A stretch of DNA of 56,352 nt from CAZZBK01 sp964652155 (GCA_964652155.1 CAZZBK010000018.1:1-56352), one strand, 5' to 3'. Counted from the first letter of the stretch, positions 32,572-44,150 are shown. Notes: a model not told the origin generated them from the sequence alone. Numbers and translations: made by a program.

Positions 32572-33487
32572 TTCACCCTCGGCCAGCGAACCGCGTGGGC
32601 TGTGGCGACAACTGCGGATGTTCTTGGAACTCGTCCGCTTTTCGCACACCATTTTTGCCTTGCCGTTCGCGCTGCTCGCCGCCGTCATGGCCTGGCACAC
32701 CGAGCCACGAGCGCAGTTTCGCGGACAAGACTTGTTGGGCTTGCTGCTGTGCATGGTGGCGGCTCGAACCGCGGCGATGGCTTTTAATCGTTTCGTCGAT
32801 CGCGACATTGACGCCAAGAACCCTCGCACCCAATCACGGCATCTACCCGCTGGCCTCATGCAAGCCGGCACCGTATGGGCGATGATGGTCGCCAGCGGCG
32901 TCATTTTTGTGGCCGCCACATTGTTGTTCTGGCCCAATCGTTGGCCGTTGATTCTCTCGCTCCCCGTGCTCGCATTCTTGTGTGGCTATAGCTACACCAA
33001 GCGATTCACGTCACTCGCCCATTATTGGCTGGGGGCGGCGCTGGCGTTCTCACCTGTCGCAGCGTGGATTGCCCTACGCGGCGCTGTTGACCCCTCGCCC
33101 ATCGCTTGGCCACCGGTCTTGCTCGGCATGGCGGTCATGTTCTGGGTCGCCGGTTTCGACATCATCTACTCCACGCAAGACGTCGACGTTGATCGACAGC
33201 TCGGCCTGCACAGCATTCCCACGCGGCTGGGTGTCACTGGGGCCTTGCGTCTGTCGGCCTTGTGCCATGCGCTGACGATCGTCGCGCTCGCTTGGTTGCC
33301 CAGCACAATGCCTGCCTTGGGGGCAATCTACTACACCGGACTCGTGGGCATTGCCGTCCTGCTTGTTTATGAGCATCGCCTGGTGCGACCCGACGACCTG
33401 ACACGTGTCAATCAAGCTTTTTTTCACGTGAATGCCGTGATCAGCCTGGGGCTGTTTGCAGTTACGACCCTGGATTTGCTGCTCTAG
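32558..33487 (+). CDS. mqnP: UbiA-family polyprenyltransferase (MqnP-type)
   Basis: Membrane prenyltransferase that attaches the polyprenyl side chain to the naphthoquinone ring precursor; 309 residues with about eight hydrophobic segments. The two Asp-rich metal/diphosphate motifs are NRFVDRDID (77-85) and the YSTQDVDVD region (about 200-208). SRHLPAG and GYSYTKRF are typical of UbiA proteins of the futalosine branch. Two start ATGs are adjacent (32558 and 32561) with GGAG upstream inside ubiX. The mqnP name rests on context between ubiX and mqnE; MenA or another UbiA homologue cannot be excluded from sequence alone. Confidence 0.88.
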   Translation: MMAANSPSASEPRGLWRQLRMFLELVRFSHTIFALPFALLAAVMAWHTEPRAQFRGQDLLGLLLCMVAARTAAMAFNRFVDRDIDAKNPRTQSRHLPAGLMQAGTVWAMMVASGVIFVAATLLFWPNRWPLILSLPVLAFLCGYSYTKRFTSLAHYWLGAALAFSPVAAWIALRGAVDPSPIAWPPVLLGMAVMFWVAGFDIIYSTQDVDVDRQLGLHSIPTRLGVTGALRLSALCHALTIVALAWLPSTMPALGAIYYTGLVGIAVLLVYEHRLVRPDDLTRVNQAFFHVNAVISLGLFAVTTLDLLL

Positions 33488-33493
33488 CCCGCC

Positions 33494-34693
33494 ATGTTAC
33501 GATACATGGCTCAAGGACGTTCAAAACCTGCTCTCCGATTACAGATGTCACCGATGATGCCGATGGAAGTCGAAGCCCAGTTTCGCGACATTCGCCGCAA
33601 GGTCGAGGCTGGCGAACGTTTGTCGTTCGACGACGGATTGCTGCTGTACGACCCTCGCGTGCCGCTTCACGAGGTTGGCACCTTGGCCAATCTCGTCCGC
33701 GAGCGCAAGAACGGCAATTTCGGTTACTACAACATCAACACGCACCTTAACCCCACGAACGTGTGCGTGTATCGCTGCACATTCTGCGCGTTTCGCGCCG
33801 ATTTACGGCAGCCCAAAGGTTACGCAATGACCGACGAGCAGATTCTCGACCGGGGCCGTGAGGCCGTCGAGAATGGCTGCACTGAAATGCACATCGTCGG
33901 CGGACTTCACCACCAGATGAAGTTCGACTGGTATCGACATATGATCCAGATCCTGCACGACGCCTATCCGAATTTGCATCTCAAGGGATGGACCGCGGTC
34001 GAGATCGAATGGTTTGCCCGGCTTGAGCGACGCAGCCTGCGCGAGATTCTCCAGGACCTGATCGACGTGGGCCTGGGAAGCATGCCCGGCGGCGGCGCGG
34101 AGATTTTTCATCCCGCGGTCCGCGATCAGATTTGCGAGCACAAGGCGGACGCCCGCAATTGGATCGAAATCCACCGCACGGCTCATCAGTTGGGCCTACG
34201 CACCAACTGCACGATGCTATACGGCCATATCGAGCAACCGTTCCATCGTATCGACCATCTTGTTCGGCTGCGCGAATTGCAGGACGAGACCGGCGGCTTT
34301 CAAACCTTTATTCCGCTCGCGTTTCATCCAGACAACACCGGTCTGTCGCACCTCAAGAAGCCGTCGAGCCTGCTCGATTTGCGCACGATGGCCGTCAGTC
34401 GGCTGATGCTCGACAACATCGCGCATCTGAAGGCCTATTGGATCATGCTCGGAATCGGCATCGCGCAAACGGCGCTCAGTTACGGTGCCGACGATATCGA
34501 CGGCACCGTGCGTCATGAGTTGATCTATCACGACGCCGGCGCCGAAACGCCGCAGATGCTCTCGGTCGACGACATTCGCCGCCTCATCTCCGAAGCAGGT
34601 CGTGAACCCCTCGAACGCGACACGCTCTACCGCCGCGTGGTGCGCGACGGCGCGCGTTGGGAAGTCGGCGACGCCGTATGTGTCAACGCCTGA
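33494..34693 (+). CDS. mqnE: Aminofutalosine synthase MqnE (radical SAM)
   Basis: Joins 3-[(1-carboxyvinyl)oxy]benzoate with SAM to form aminodeoxyfutalosine, the second step of the futalosine pathway. The radical SAM cluster motif is C91-x3-C95-x2-C98 (CVYRCTFC) after NTHLNPTNV. MHIVGGLHHQMKFDWY, LGSMPGGGAEIF and FQTFIPLAFHP are conserved family stretches. The length of 399 includes ~20 N-terminal residues that may be extra: ATGs at 33506 and 33546 are in frame and none has a clear ribosome site. It starts 6 nt after mqnP. Its last 11 nt overlap the 3' end of waaA on the other strand. Confidence 0.94.
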   Translation: MLRYMAQGRSKPALRLQMSPMMPMEVEAQFRDIRRKVEAGERLSFDDGLLLYDPRVPLHEVGTLANLVRERKNGNFGYYNINTHLNPTNVCVYRCTFCAFRADLRQPKGYAMTDEQILDRGREAVENGCTEMHIVGGLHHQMKFDWYRHMIQILHDAYPNLHLKGWTAVEIEWFARLERRSLREILQDLIDVGLGSMPGGGAEIFHPAVRDQICEHKADARNWIEIHRTAHQLGLRTNCTMLYGHIEQPFHRIDHLVRLRELQDETGGFQTFIPLAFHPDNTGLSHLKKPSSLLDLRTMAVSRLMLDNIAHLKAYWIMLGIGIAQTALSYGADDIDGTVRHELIYHDAGAETPQMLSVDDIRRLISEAGREPLERDTLYRRVVRDGARWEVGDAVCVNA

Positions 34694-36017
34694 TGACCGA
34701 CGGCGTGGAGATGACACCGCTCGCTGGCTCGAAGTGGGGAGCCGCTGGGCGATCAGGCAGCAGTTCCCTGAGCAACGTCCAAGTGCGCTCGGTCGCGCCG
34801 AGTTGCGATTGCACAAATTGTCGGGCATTGCCGCCGAGTTGTTCGCGGTACGATACGTCCGCCAAGCAACGACGCACGAACCGCGTGAGCTCAGCGCCAT
34901 CGTGAACCACGCATGCCGCTTGGCACGCGAGCAGTGACACGACAATATCGCGGAAATTCCGCGTGTTTGGGCCGAACGACACCGCCGCGCCATAGGCGGC
35001 TGGCTCGATCATGTTCTGACCGCCACGGGTCGAGAGGCTGCCACCCACAAAGGCTATGTGTGCCGTCCCCCACCACGCGCCAAGCTCGCCAATCGTGTCG
35101 ATGAGCAACACGCGCTCGGCTTTGCGCGTACCATCGAGTCGTGATCGGCGTGACCAAGCCACGCCCGAAGTGTCGAGTTGCCGGGCCACGCTCTCAAACC
35201 GCTCCGCGTGCCGCGGTACAATGATTAGCCGCAATTCAGGAAACTCGTTGGCAAGCAATTGATAGGTGGCAAGGGCGAGCGATTCTTCTGGTTCCTGCGT
35301 GCTGCCGGCGAGAAACACGACATCGCCTGGCGTGATACCCGCCCACTCGACAAGCCGCTGTGTGTTGTCGTTGTCGCGATCGGTTTGCGCGCCGTCGTAT
35401 TTGAGCGACCCGGTGACGATGACCGAATTTGGATCGGCGCCCAGCGACAGAAATCGGTCGCGATATTCCAAGTTTTGCACGGCAATGAGGTCGATCTGAC
35501 CGAGCGATCGCTGGACCCAGGAACGAATCCGTCGATAACCGCGAAAGCTCTGTTCACTCAATCGGCCGTTGACGATCGCCACCGGCACTCGTTGCGACTT
35601 GGCAGCGGCGATGAGGTTGGGCCACAGTTCTAACTCGGCCAGCACAAGCAGGCTTGGCCGAATGCGTCGCAGTGCAGTGCGAACGGCCCAGGTGAAATCG
35701 AGTGGCGCGTAACAGACCAGCGCGTCGGGATATTTTTTCTTGGCCAGGGCATAGCCGGTGACGGTCGTGGTCGTAATGACCTGCTCGAAATCAGGTCGCA
35801 ACTCACGGACAGCACGCACCAGGGTCGCAATCAAATTGACTTCGCCAACGCTGACGGCATGAAACCAGATGCAGGGTCGATCCGCATGCCGTCGCGGCAC
35901 ACATCCCCACAGCTTGGCCGACCAGCCGTCGCGATACTTGCCTGTCCGCAGCGATTGCCAAGCGAGCCAAGGCGCGGCAAGCAGCAGTAACGCAAGGTAA
36001 GCAACGTTTAGCAACAC
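34683..36017 (-). CDS. waaA: 3-deoxy-D-manno-octulosonic acid transferase (Kdo transferase)
   Basis: Adds Kdo from CMP-Kdo to lipid A precursor on the inner membrane; 444 residues with one N-terminal membrane anchor (VAYLALLLLAAPWLAW). The GT30 family motifs are HAVSVGEV (catalytic Glu of GEV), TTTTVTGYALAKK, CYAPLDFTWAV and ELELWPNLI. The C-terminal donor half has VFLAGSTQEPEE, GGSLSTRGGQNMIEP and FGPNTRNF. The start is GTG at 36017 with AAGGGAAG upstream. It follows the toxin gene by 39 nt. Presence of this gene implies a lipid A-based outer membrane. Confidence 0.93.
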   Translation of the reverse strand: MLLNVAYLALLLLAAPWLAWQSLRTGKYRDGWSAKLWGCVPRRHADRPCIWFHAVSVGEVNLIATLVRAVRELRPDFEQVITTTTVTGYALAKKKYPDALVCYAPLDFTWAVRTALRRIRPSLLVLAELELWPNLIAAAKSQRVPVAIVNGRLSEQSFRGYRRIRSWVQRSLGQIDLIAVQNLEYRDRFLSLGADPNSVIVTGSLKYDGAQTDRDNDNTQRLVEWAGITPGDVVFLAGSTQEPEESLALATYQLLANEFPELRLIIVPRHAERFESVARQLDTSGVAWSRRSRLDGTRKAERVLLIDTIGELGAWWGTAHIAFVGGSLSTRGGQNMIEPAAYGAAVSFGPNTRNFRDIVVSLLACQAACVVHDGAELTRFVRRCLADVSYREQLGGNARQFVQSQLGATERTWTLLRELLPDRPAAPHFEPASGVISTPSVIRR

Positions 36018-36056
36018 CCGGGCTTCCCTTCCCGCTATAAACTCTCGTTCAACAGG

Positions 36057-36353
36057 TCAGCGCAAGTAGTCTTCGATTTTCATTGCAGCGTGAAAGACGC
36101 CAATGATCTCGACAGCCGCACTCTGCGTGACGTGATATACAATTCGATAATGGCCATACAAAACAACACGAACTCGACGGCCTGATTGGGAAATATGCTG
36201 GTAACCCATATAGGGTTGCGATTGTAGCAGCTCGACTTTGGCGAGGATCCCTTCCAATGTCCGAGCAGCCGCCGCCGGGTTGTCACGAGCAATGTAGTCG
36301 GCGATCGATTTTAGCCAATCGACGGCGGTGTTGGTCCAACGGATATCTGCCAT
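36057..36353 (-). CDS. ParE/RelE-family toxin
   Basis: A 98-residue basic toxin-like protein. MADIRWTNTAVDWLKSIADY matches the family's first strand and helix. The core GRRVRVVLYGHYRIVYHV and the final VEIIGVFHAAMK strand are the ParE/RelE hallmark; the arginines and tyrosine there are the usual active-site region of RelE or the gyrase-binding surface of ParE. Which activity applies cannot be told from sequence. I chose the ATG at 36353; a TTG at 36371 is less likely. Its 5' end overlaps the antitoxin gene by 43 nt in another frame. It is followed by waaA after 39 nt. Confidence 0.85.
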   Translation of the reverse strand: MADIRWTNTAVDWLKSIADYIARDNPAAAARTLEGILAKVELLQSQPYMGYQHISQSGRRVRVVLYGHYRIVYHVTQSAAVEIIGVFHAAMKIEDYLR

Positions 36354-36544
36354 GATTGTACGAGCGAGCAAACATCGTCATGGGCCATGGTGTTACCGGA
36401 TTGCGAATCATCAAGGCCAGCTTCTATCATCCGACCAAAGGCCAGTTCGCGAAGGATTTCCTCATAGGTGGTGTCGTCAGGCAGTCCCTGAACGATGGCA
36501 ATGACATGCTGCTTGGGAGTCGAGTCTTGCGAAGACAGTGACAT
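36311..36544 (-). CDS. Antitoxin of the ParE/RelE-type module
   Basis: A 77-residue acidic protein immediately upstream of the toxin, with a GAGGA ribosome site 8 nt before the ATG at 36544. The stretch QGLPDDTTYEEILRELAFG, then RMIEAGLDDSQSGNTMAHDD, is the pattern found in small antitoxins paired with ParE-like toxins (helix, then x-G-L-x-D-x-x-x-G-x-x-x-x-H-x-x-V). The C-terminal ~20 residues are encoded in the 43-nt overlap with the toxin. It starts 19 nt after the secA stop and probably shares its transcript. An upstream frame extension to 36652 lies inside secA and is not needed. Confidence 0.78.
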   Translation of the reverse strand: MSLSSQDSTPKQHVIAIVQGLPDDTTYEEILRELAFGRMIEAGLDDSQSGNTMAHDDVCSLVQSWQISVGPTPPSIG

Positions 36545-36563
36545 TGATCGGATCCTCAATAAA

Positions 36564-39500
36564 CTATGCCGCGTCGACGGCACCGCCTTTGCGGAGACAG
36601 CAATTCTTGTACTTTTTACCGCTCCCACAGGGACACGGATCGTTACGGCCAACTTGTTGGCCTTGATTGCGAATGGGTTCGACCTTTTCCGGCGCGTCGC
36701 CGCTCTGCAGCGCCTGTTGTTGATCGGTGCTCAACAATCCGGTCGATCCCGACGGCAGCGATTCGTGAACGGCCCGACTCTTGACCCAGGTCGACGCGAT
36801 GAAGCTTTCATCGAGTTGTTCCATGCGGAAGATCAAATCGGTGACCCGATCGGCGACCGAGATCCACATGGTTTCGTAAATGCGCATACCTTCGCGTTTG
36901 TACTCGACCTTGGGATCGACTTGGGCCATGCCGCGGAAACCGACCGCGCTCTTCAAGTGATCCATCGCCAGCAAGTGTTCTTTCCAGGCCGAGTCGAGCA
37001 GTTGCAGCACAACCTGCCGCTCCATCTTGCGAATCTCGGGGCGGAAATGATCCTCGACGAACGACAACAGCCGCTCGCCAACCGCGTCAGGTTCCAGGTC
37101 GTAGAGGTTCTCGACCGGGGCCTCGACGCCGTAACTCTCGTGCAGTTTTGCGCAGAGCGAATCGATGGTATCGCGTGGCACGACGCCTCGATGTCGAGCG
37201 GTCCCTTGTAACGCCACGGCCAATTGCTGCTGCACGTTGCCGAGCGCCTCGTCACTCTTCTCCAAGTCGCGCACGCTGACTTCGTGCAACAGGGCGATCA
37301 TGTCATCGGCCTGCTTGTTGCGTAGGTCATCGCCGCTCAGACTGGCGTGGAAACGGTGGTTGGCCCATTCGATGAGTGCGTCCCGATCGACGCGCCGTTG
37401 ATCGCCGTCTCCTTGCGAGAAACGGAACCAACCGGTCATGACCGGGTATTGCGTTTCCCGCTGGCGATACGCTTTCATGGCGAGGTCGATGACGCGCTGC
37501 TCGAGCACGTCAGGGTCAACGCCCCGGGCGTCTTCCAACGGCAGCTCGATGCCGAAGCGATACAAGACCCAGGCGCAGGCGGTCCGCAGGCCGTAATCCG
37601 AATCGAGATACCGCGCGCCTTCTGACAGGTCAATCCGCTCCAGCGCGTCACGGGTATTCTTGATCAGAGTCTCGGCCAACTCGGCACGCGGAATGCGTTT
37701 AAGATCGTGCTCGCGCAGGCTGAGTTGCCAGCGTGTATTGACGAGCTTGGTGAGGGCGTCCCAATTCCATTCGTCGGTGTCGGCGTCGTCGGGCAGGTTC
37801 TCCTCGATCGCGTCGAGGACTTGCGTTTCGGCCTGGCGTTGGGCTTCATCGCTGGCGGCACGAATGGCTTGCTCGGCGTCGAGGCCGCGATAGTCGCGGG
37901 CATCGAGCGAGCAGCGCAGTTCGCCGCCAGCCCAATTGGCAAACGTTGCCGCGCCGTAGTCTTTATCAAGAAACTCGGTGAAGTTGCGGCGCACCTGGTC
38001 TCGAATCATGTCGAGAATCTTGGCTTTGCAACTCACGCCATCGAGAATGCTCTGCCGGAACGAGTACACGCGTTTGCGTTGCTCGTCCATCACTTCGTCG
38101 TACTCGAGCAGGCTTTTGCGAATTTCGAAGTTGCGCTCTTCGACTTTCTTCTGAGCACCTTCGATGCGACGGCTGACCATGCGGCTCTCGATCGCTTCGC
38201 CCTCTTGCATGCCGAGTCGAGTGAGCACGTTTTTGACCCACTCGCCGGCAAAGATGCGCATCAAGTCGTCTTCCAGCGACAGGTAGAAGCGACTGCTGCC
38301 AGGGTCACCCTGGCGTCCGCAACGTCCACGAAGCTGCAAGTCGATGCGTCGGGCCTCGTGTCGTTCGGTGCCGATAATGTGCAGTCCGCCAAGCGTCTTG
38401 ACCTTGGCGCCTTCGGTTTTCATATGCTCGCGGGTTTCGATTTCGCTGACCAGCTTGTTCCATTCGTCTTGCGGCACTTCCAGGCGCGAGGGGTATTTGT
38501 CTTGGAGCAAGGCCCAAGCCATCGTGTCGGCATTGCCGCCAAGAATAATGTCGGTGCCGCGGCCGGCCATGTTCGTCGCGATGGTCACGGCGTTGTAGCG
38601 ACCGGCCTGAGCAACGATCTCAGCCTCGCGACGATGGTGCTTGGCGTTGAGCACCTGATGCTCGATGCCCACGCGCTGCAGCATGCCACTGAGCTTTTCG
38701 CTCTTCTCGATCGATACGGTGCCGACCAGGATCGGACGCCCGTGCTTTTCGATCTTGTCGATTTCGCTGCGCGGGATGTCACGGCTGTTCTTGCCCTCTT
38801 TCTCCTCGAAGACCACGCGCGAGTCGTCCTCGCGGAGGATTTTTCCGACAAGAATATCGCCAGCTTTGAGGTACACCGTGTCGAACTTGTGCAGCCGTTC
38901 GATCTCGTCGACGATGGCCTGGTATTTTTCGCGTACGGTGCGGTAGATCACGTCTGGATTGTTGACGCGCTGCATCGAGCGATTCGTGGGGATCGCAATG
39001 ACGTCGAGCTGGTAGATTTTCCAGAACTCATTGGCCTCGGTCATGCCGGTGCCGGTCATGCCGCAGATTTTGTTGTACAGCTTGAAGAAGTTTTGCAAGG
39101 TGATCGTGGCATAAGTTTGAGTCTCGGCCTTGACCTTGACCCCTTCCTTGGCCTCGATGGCCTGATGCAATCCGTCGCTCCACTGGCGGCCGGGCATCAG
39201 TCGGCCTGTAAACTCGTCGACGATGACAATCTCGTCTCCTTGCACCACGTAATTGACGTCGCGCAAATAGAGGTTGTAGGCCTTGAGGGAGTTGTCGATG
39301 AGGTGTGGCCATTCCATGTTGCCGGCCGTGTAGAAGCTATCGACGCCGGCGAGCCGCTCGGCCTCGCGGACCCCTTCCTCGGTCAAGTTGCAGGAGTGCT
39401 CTTTCTCGCGGACCTCGAAATGCACGTCCTTCTTGAGCCGCCGGGCAATTTCGTCGGCCTGCGAGTAACGCTCGATGTTGTCGTGCGCCGGGCCCGAGAT

Positions 39501-40259
39501 AATGAGCGGCGTGCGAGCTTCGTCGATGAGAATGTTGTCGACCTCGTCGATGATCGCAAAGTTACGCCGGCCCTGAGATTGCTGATACTCGGGGGCGAAG
39601 CGACTGTCGCCACGCGCAGCGGGCTTCATGTTGTCGCGCAGGTAGTCGAACCCAAACTCGTTATTCGTGCCGTAAGTGATATCGCAGCGATAGGCTTGCT
39701 GCTTTTCGCTAGGGTCCTGATCGGGATAGATTGCTCCGACGGTGAGGCCCAGCCCCATGTAGATCGGGCCCATCCATTCCATGTCGCGGCGGGCTAGGTA
39801 CGGGTTCACCGTGACGACGTGCACCCCCTTGGCTTCGAGGGCGTTGAGGTAAGCCGGGAGCGTGGCGACGAGCGTCTTGCCTTCGCCCGTGACCATCTCG
39901 GAGATGTTGCCGCTGTGCAATACCATGCCGCCCATGAGTTGCACATCGTAGTGTCGCAGGCCGATGAACCGTCGCGAAGCCTCGCGGCAGACTGCGAACG
40001 CTTCGACCAAAATGTCGTCAAGCGTTTGACCTTGCGCCAAGCGTCGGCGGAACTCGTCCGTCTGCTGTCGCAGTTCGGAGTCGCTGAGCGCCTGATACTT
40101 CGGCTCCAGGGCATTGATCGCGTCGACCTTGGGTTGCAACTTGCGGATATATCGGGCGTTAGCCGAGCCAAAGAGCGACGTGATGCTCCGTTCAAAGGCG
40201 CGTCCCGCGCCACCCAATCCGCTCACGACCAATTCCAACACGCGCTCAATCACTTGCAT
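36564..40259 (-). CDS. secA: Preprotein translocase ATPase SecA with two large insertions
   Basis: Motor of Sec protein export at the inner membrane; 1,231 residues against ~850-900 in typical SecA. Walker A is GEGKTLVATLPA (near 122). The DEAD-like box and next motif are IDEVDNILIDEARTPLI (near 235). NBD2 motifs are TNMAGRGTDI and LRGRCGRQGDPGSSRF. A ~45-residue insert (about 456-506, GDILVGKILREDDSRVVF) precedes NBD2. A second insert of roughly 200-250 residues lies in the helical scaffold region between QVRRNFTEFL (~747) and VVLQLLDSAWKEHLL (~1080). The C-terminus has the SEC-C zinc motif GRNDPCPCGSGKKYKNCC. I chose the ATG at 40259 because the frame upstream lies within and beyond the promoter at 40380-40406. 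Confidence 0.95.
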   Translation of the reverse strand: MQVIERVLELVVSGLGGAGRAFERSITSLFGSANARYIRKLQPKVDAINALEPKYQALSDSELRQQTDEFRRRLAQGQTLDDILVEAFAVCREASRRFIGLRHYDVQLMGGMVLHSGNISEMVTGEGKTLVATLPAYLNALEAKGVHVVTVNPYLARRDMEWMGPIYMGLGLTVGAIYPDQDPSEKQQAYRCDITYGTNNEFGFDYLRDNMKPAARGDSRFAPEYQQSQGRRNFAIIDEVDNILIDEARTPLIISGPAHDNIERYSQADEIARRLKKDVHFEVREKEHSCNLTEEGVREAERLAGVDSFYTAGNMEWPHLIDNSLKAYNLYLRDVNYVVQGDEIVIVDEFTGRLMPGRQWSDGLHQAIEAKEGVKVKAETQTYATITLQNFFKLYNKICGMTGTGMTEANEFWKIYQLDVIAIPTNRSMQRVNNPDVIYRTVREKYQAIVDEIERLHKFDTVYLKAGDILVGKILREDDSRVVFEEKEGKNSRDIPRSEIDKIEKHGRPILVGTVSIEKSEKLSGMLQRVGIEHQVLNAKHHRREAEIVAQAGRYNAVTIATNMAGRGTDIILGGNADTMAWALLQDKYPSRLEVPQDEWNKLVSEIETREHMKTEGAKVKTLGGLHIIGTERHEARRIDLQLRGRCGRQGDPGSSRFYLSLEDDLMRIFAGEWVKNVLTRLGMQEGEAIESRMVSRRIEGAQKKVEERNFEIRKSLLEYDEVMDEQRKRVYSFRQSILDGVSCKAKILDMIRDQVRRNFTEFLDKDYGAATFANWAGGELRCSLDARDYRGLDAEQAIRAASDEAQRQAETQVLDAIEENLPDDADTDEWNWDALTKLVNTRWQLSLREHDLKRIPRAELAETLIKNTRDALERIDLSEGARYLDSDYGLRTACAWVLYRFGIELPLEDARGVDPDVLEQRVIDLAMKAYRQRETQYPVMTGWFRFSQGDGDQRRVDRDALIEWANHRFHASLSGDDLRNKQADDMIALLHEVSVRDLEKSDEALGNVQQQLAVALQGTARHRGVVPRDTIDSLCAKLHESYGVEAPVENLYDLEPDAVGERLLSFVEDHFRPEIRKMERQVVLQLLDSAWKEHLLAMDHLKSAVGFRGMAQVDPKVEYKREGMRIYETMWISVADRVTDLIFRMEQLDESFIASTWVKSRAVHESLPSGSTGLLSTDQQQALQSGDAPEKVEPIRNQGQQVGRNDPCPCGSGKKYKNCCLRKGGAVDAA

Positions 40260-40379
40260 GGGGAGTTCCGACCCGGGGTGAAACGAACATCGACGGCCTG
40301 CCTGGCGGAGGTCGTCCACAGCGCTCAATGGCCACGGCATGCATGCGTACCGTGTGCGCAACATTTTCCAGTGAAGAAG

Positions 40380-40406
40380 TTTATAGCGTTTAGCAAAGAG
40401 GGTCAA
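40380..40406 (-). promoter_or_regulatory. Candidate sigma-70 promoter of secA
   Basis: On the minus strand: TTGACC (-35), 15 nt, TATAAA (-10, 5 of 6). The spacer is short. A start near 40373 would give a leader of about 115 nt before the ATG at 40259. It supports that ATG over the open frame reaching 40502. Confidence 0.45.
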
Positions 40407-40500
40407 TTGCAGTGTGCGGAGCCGTTCGAGGGCTGAAGGGCGGGCACGAGTTTGGGCATAGCGCTTGCCTTTTTGAGCTCGATGTGCGAATCTGCGCCGC

Positions 40501-41289
40501 ATGGATCAACTGCGGGGACAATTAGTATTTCTAGGAACCGGCACGTCGGCCGGCGTCCCCCTGATCGGCTGTCCATGTGCGGTCTGCACCAGTACCGACC
40601 CGCGGAATAACCGTCTGCGATGCAGCGTTGTACTTGGGCTGCCTGAGGGGGCGTTGTTGATTGACACCCCCCCCGACCTGCGAACTCAATTACTGCGTGA
40701 GCGAATCGGCTTGGTGCATGCCGTGGCCTACACCCACGAACATGCCGACCACATCATGGGGCTCGACGACCTGCGGCTGTTTCCGTTCGTGCTGGGAGGG
40801 CCCGTGCCGCTGTACTGCGAGGAGGTGGTCGAGCAGCGGATTCGCCGGACGTTTGACTATGTTTTCGATCCGGCCCCCAAGTCGACACACAGCGGTGCCC
40901 GGCCACAAGTCACGTTGCACCGCATTGGCACCGAACCGTTCGCGTTGCTTGGCGCGCTGATTACGCCGGTGCGGCTGTTGCACGGTAACTTCGACGTGCT
41001 GGGGTTTCGCGTGGGCAATGTGGCGTACTGCACCGACGTGAGCGCGATCCCGGATGAGAGTTGGTCGCGGCTCGAGGGGCTCGACGTGCTGGTGCTCGGC
41101 GCGCTGCGCTGGCGCGCCCATCCGACGCATTTCAATCTCGATCAGGCGGTCGAGGCGGCGCGGCGCATTGGCGCGCGACGCACCTATTTCACGCACATGG
41201 GACACGACCTGGATCATGCGGCGACGAACGCCAAGCTGCCGAGCGACATTCAACTCGCCCACGACGGCCTGCGCGTGCCGCTCACTTGA
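40501..41289 (+). CDS. Metallo-beta-lactamase-fold hydrolase, PhnP-like
   Basis: A 262-residue dinuclear metal hydrolase. The start VFLGTGTSAGVPLIGCPCAV and following CTSTDPRNNRLRCS match the PhnP subgroup, where these cysteines bind a structural zinc. The catalytic T-H-E-H-A-D-H motif is at 78-84 (H79, H81, D83, H84). Further metal ligands are expected in VRLLHGNFDVLGF, YCTDVS and YFTHMGHDLDH. PhnP is a phosphoribosyl cyclic phosphate phosphodiesterase, but no phn genes are near, so the substrate (cyclic nucleotide, cyclic phosphate) is open. It is divergent from secA and convergent with ppdK, with a shared terminator. Confidence 0.85.
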   Translation: MDQLRGQLVFLGTGTSAGVPLIGCPCAVCTSTDPRNNRLRCSVVLGLPEGALLIDTPPDLRTQLLRERIGLVHAVAYTHEHADHIMGLDDLRLFPFVLGGPVPLYCEEVVEQRIRRTFDYVFDPAPKSTHSGARPQVTLHRIGTEPFALLGALITPVRLLHGNFDVLGFRVGNVAYCTDVSAIPDESWSRLEGLDVLVLGALRWRAHPTHFNLDQAVEAARRIGARRTYFTHMGHDLDHAATNAKLPSDIQLAHDGLRVPLT

Positions 41290-41299
41290 ACCCCTCGTA

Positions 41300-41341
41300 A
41301 ATGCAAAGGCCGTGGGAGTTGATCCCACGGCCATTTGCATT
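41300..41341. terminator. Bidirectional terminator between the PhnP-like gene and ppdK
   Basis: A long near-perfect hairpin: 10 bp (GGCCGTGGGA with TCCCACGGCC) extended past a single bulged A by 8 bp (AATGCAAA with TTTGCATT), loop 5 nt. It fills the 78-nt gap between the two convergent stop codons. The T-run is only partial on each side. Confidence 0.75.
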
Positions 41342-41367
41342 GAAGGTTACACGACGTGTAGCGCCGC

Positions 41368-44097
<2,730 letters not shown>

Positions 44098-44150
44098 GAG
44101 CGAAAGTCCCTTAAGCAGTTGCAATGAAAAGGCTTGTGACAAGTTTAGTG

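Noticed and set aside
37707..39797. A 696-residue plus-strand frame opposite secA
   Set aside because: Composition is the reverse-strand shadow of SecA, with no ribosome site and no recognisable domain.
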